From assembly GCA_017620025.1 (NCBI GenBank), contig JAFZRF010000059.1, positions 1 through 34,419 of the forward strand: a stretch of DNA of 34,419 nucleotides, written 5' to 3'. Position numbers and translations under genes: made by a program. This stretch comes from Ruminococcus sp. (GTDB lineage Bacteria; Bacillota; Clostridia; Oscillospirales; Ruminococcaceae). Positions 31,922 through 34,419 of this stretch are shown here, in pieces; position 1 is the first letter of the stretch, and each line of letters opens with the position of its first letter. A model generated the notes under the pieces. The model saw only the letters and a program-made list of their open reading frames with translations, did not search any database and had not been told where the DNA came from.

Positions 31922-33175
31922 ATGGATATTAAAGAATGTATGGAGTTCATAAACTCCTACAGCAAATCGGGCGGCAGGATAACAGACCTCTCACGGGCAC
32001 AGGAGCTCATGGAGCGCATCGGCAGCCCTGAAAAGAAGCTGCGGTTCGTTCATATCGCTGGCACAAACGGAAAGGGCTCGACTGTCGAATACATCTCCGG
32101 CATACTCATGAACGCCGGATACCGGACAGGACAGTTCACCTCACCGTTCATACACCGCTACAATGACCGCATACGCATAAACGGTGAAGAGATAAGCGAC
32201 AGCAAGCTGTGCAGCATCGCCGCATACGTCAGGGAGCGTGTCTCCGACCGCCCCTATTCTCAGTTCGAGATAACCATGGCAATAGCCATGCTGTGGTACG
32301 TGCAGGAAAAGTGTGATGTGGTGGTGCTCGAGACCGGCATAGGCGGTCTGCTTGACTCGACCAACGTGATACCCCCTCCCCTGCTGTCAGTCATTACCTC
32401 TGTCTCGCTCGACCATACTTCGATACTCGGAAATACCGTCGAAGAGATAGCCGCGCAGAAGGCAGGCATCATCAAGCCCGGCTCGGCAGTGCTCCTCTCT
32501 GCTGACAATCCGGAGAGCGTAAGGCATGTGGTGCGTGAGACCGCAGAGAAAACCGGTGCTGAATACATCTTCCCCGACGAGAAGCTGAGTATCATATGCA
32601 GTGAGCCCGACGGAGTATCCTTTGATTATAAAGGCGGTTTCTTCCGGACGGCCATGCCGGGAGTGCATCAGGCATACAACGCCGTAAGTGCGATAGAGAC
32701 CTGCCGGTATCTGAAGACGAAAGGATTCACAATAACGGAGGACGATATCGCTGCCGGTATTTCCGGCGCACGCATCGCCGCGCGCCAGCAGTTCATACAG
32801 GGAAAGCCGCCTGTACTCGTTGACGGCGGACACAATCCCGGCGGAGTTGAGTCGCTCGCCGCAACGCTGAGAGCCATACATCAGAAGAAGAGCATCTTCG
32901 CCGTGCTCGGCATGGTGGATTCAAAGGACTACCGCAGCTGCGCCGCTGTGATAGCAGAGCTTGCCGACCGGATATACACGGTGGACGGCTTCGCTTACAA
33001 CTCAGTCCCCGCCGGCGAGCTTGCAGAATGCCTCGGCAGCCATGCGGAGGCCTGCACTTCCCTGAGTGAAGCAGTCCGGAAAGCCTCAGAAAAAGCCCTT
33101 GAAGATGACGGCATGGTCGTTGTCTGCGGCTCGCTGTATCTTGCGAGCGAATATCTTAACAACATACGAAAGTGA
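31922..33175 (+). CDS. folC: Folylpolyglutamate synthase / dihydrofolate synthase
   Basis: ATP-dependent addition of glutamate to folates (and to dihydropteroate in bifunctional members), keeping them in the cell. 417 residues. Mur-ligase-type fold with P-loop HIAGTNGKGSTVEYI (about 40-55), GQFTSPFIHRYNDRIRINGE, VVVLETGIGGLLDSTNV, SLDHTSILGNTVEEIAAQKAGIIK with the carbamylated-Lys segment, and VDGGHNPGGVESLA in the C-terminal domain. The ATG at 31922 is used (AAGGTG 9 bases upstream) in preference to an in-frame GTG at 31913. It complements folD at the left end of the window. Confidence 0.95.
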   Translation: MDIKECMEFINSYSKSGGRITDLSRAQELMERIGSPEKKLRFVHIAGTNGKGSTVEYISGILMNAGYRTGQFTSPFIHRYNDRIRINGEEISDSKLCSIAAYVRERVSDRPYSQFEITMAIAMLWYVQEKCDVVVLETGIGGLLDSTNVIPPPLLSVITSVSLDHTSILGNTVEEIAAQKAGIIKPGSAVLLSADNPESVRHVVRETAEKTGAEYIFPDEKLSIICSEPDGVSFDYKGGFFRTAMPGVHQAYNAVSAIETCRYLKTKGFTITEDDIAAGISGARIAARQQFIQGKPPVLVDGGHNPGGVESLAATLRAIHQKKSIFAVLGMVDSKDYRSCAAVIAELADRIYTVDGFAYNSVPAGELAECLGSHAEACTSLSEAVRKASEKALEDDGMVVVCGSLYLASEYLNNIRK

Positions 33176-33185
33176 GGAAATAATC

Positions 33186-33626
33186 ATGGCAATAGTAAGA
33201 ACGAGAGGAAAATCAAGCCCCTGGGCACTTGTTATCGCAGGAATACTCCTGCTTATATTCAGCTGCAGTCAGTTTGCGGTAAATGCCCGCAACAAGAAGG
33301 TGTGCACAGCAACAACCATGGGCACTGTCACAGATGTAACAAGTACTTATTCAAGACGAAACGGAAGGAAGTACAGGGCAACGGTATCCTACCAGGTCGA
33401 TAATATGTCATATTCCGTCCGCACTCCCGCAAGATCACATCAGTTTACCAAGGGAGAGAATTTTACGGTGAATTATAATCCGAGTGAGCCTTCCAAGGCC
33501 TACTGCCCGGACTATACCTCCTCCCCGTTGATCTCACTTATCTGCTCGCTCGTCGTTCTTGCTGCCGGAGCCTTCGGATTAGTAAAAAAGTATCTGATAG
33601 ACGGTGTAGGCACCTCGGGATACTGA
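33186..33626 (+). CDS. DUF3592-like membrane protein
   Basis: 146 residues with two membrane helices (WALVIAGILLLIFSCSQFAV and PLISLICSLVVLAAGAFGLV) flanking a beta-rich external domain: GTVTDVTSTYSRRNGRKYRATVSYQVDN, then GENFTVNYNPSEPSKAYCP. This arrangement matches DUF3592-type proteins (variable strand region, NPxxP turn before the second helix). Function unknown. GAGGA lies 8 bases before the ATG. It starts 10 bases after folC, so it is co-transcribed. The region 33627-33718 downstream shows nothing definite. Confidence 0.8.
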   Translation: MAIVRTRGKSSPWALVIAGILLLIFSCSQFAVNARNKKVCTATTMGTVTDVTSTYSRRNGRKYRATVSYQVDNMSYSVRTPARSHQFTKGENFTVNYNPSEPSKAYCPDYTSSPLISLICSLVVLAAGAFGLVKKYLIDGVGTSGY

Positions 33627-33718
33627 TGTCGCCGACAGAAACTTAGATATAATGGAAGATGCTCCGGTGCATAAAACTGTACCGAATGACGAAAGTAAAG
33701 ATTTAACGCAATAAAGTA

Positions 33719-33747
33719 TTGCAAATTCAATTTCGGGGTGTTATAAT
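33719..33747 (+). promoter_or_regulatory. Promoter of gdhA
   Basis: TTGCAA (33719-33724), 17 bases, TATAAT (33742-33747). The leader of about 45 bases contains GCTGCGAAAGCAG, a small hairpin, before AAAGGAGG. Confidence 0.82.
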
Positions 33748-33772
33748 TTAAATTGAGCTGCGAAAGCAGTAA

Positions 33773-34419
<647 letters not shown>

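Overview
The window looks like chromosome of a Firmicute of the Ruminococcus / Oscillospiraceae kind. This is inferred from mid-range GC, strong AGGAGG ribosome binding sites, textbook TTGACA-17-TATAAT promoters, TEAPTEPP-type exported linkers, a long single-chain PurL and a clostridial gene mix. No species is claimed. There is no rRNA, tRNA, CRISPR array, transposase or phage gene. Most of the window is core metabolism, with accessory regulatory islands between.

Layout. 1-2.8 kb, minus strand: lgt-folD, with a hairpin repeat at the window's left edge. 2.8-9.1 kb, minus: mtaB-purL-alpha/beta hydrolase. At 9.16-9.22 kb a back-to-back promoter pair leads rightward into an HPr-like gene. 9.3-15.3 kb, plus: the HPr-like protein, a 60-residue protein, a LacI-type regulator, a DUF5662-like protein, a GH3 lipoprotein, a MATE exporter behind an apparent transcription attenuator, and an XRE regulator with Cys pairs. 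15.3-20.3 kb, minus: two tandem paralogous micro-peptide genes, a membrane GGDEF protein, and a response regulator/histidine kinase pair with an extreme low-complexity sensor loop. 20.5-23.5 kb, plus: a helical-repeat protein behind a structured leader, about 850 bases without a gene that probably encode an RNA, and an SseB-domain protein. 23.5-23.8 kb: a second, longer copy of the hairpin repeat. 23.8-26.0 kb, minus: a PASTA-domain pseudokinase. 26.4-34.4 kb, plus: pcrA, pyk, a membrane protein, a GNAT acetyltransferase, a Dabb protein, folC, a DUF3592-like protein and the start of gdhA.

Functional links. FolD and FolC (folate one-carbon pool) and PurL (purine synthesis) share a metabolic theme but lie in different operons. 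Lgt would lipidate lipoproteins such as the GH3 protein. Several proteins look like regulatory or degenerate members of catalytic families: an HPr without the active-site His, a kinase without catalytic Lys/Asp/Asp, a diguanylate cyclase without an inhibitory site, and a hydrolase with an altered nucleophile elbow.

The least explained signals are: the twin 27/29-residue peptides with duplicated promoters and two-hairpin leaders; the multi-hairpin repeat, whose two copies differ only in loops or by a compensatory base-pair change; the leaders with mutually exclusive pairings upstream of the MATE gene and of the 20,777 gene; the RNA-like region ending in two terminators at 22.24-22.34 kb; and the PASTA pseudokinase.
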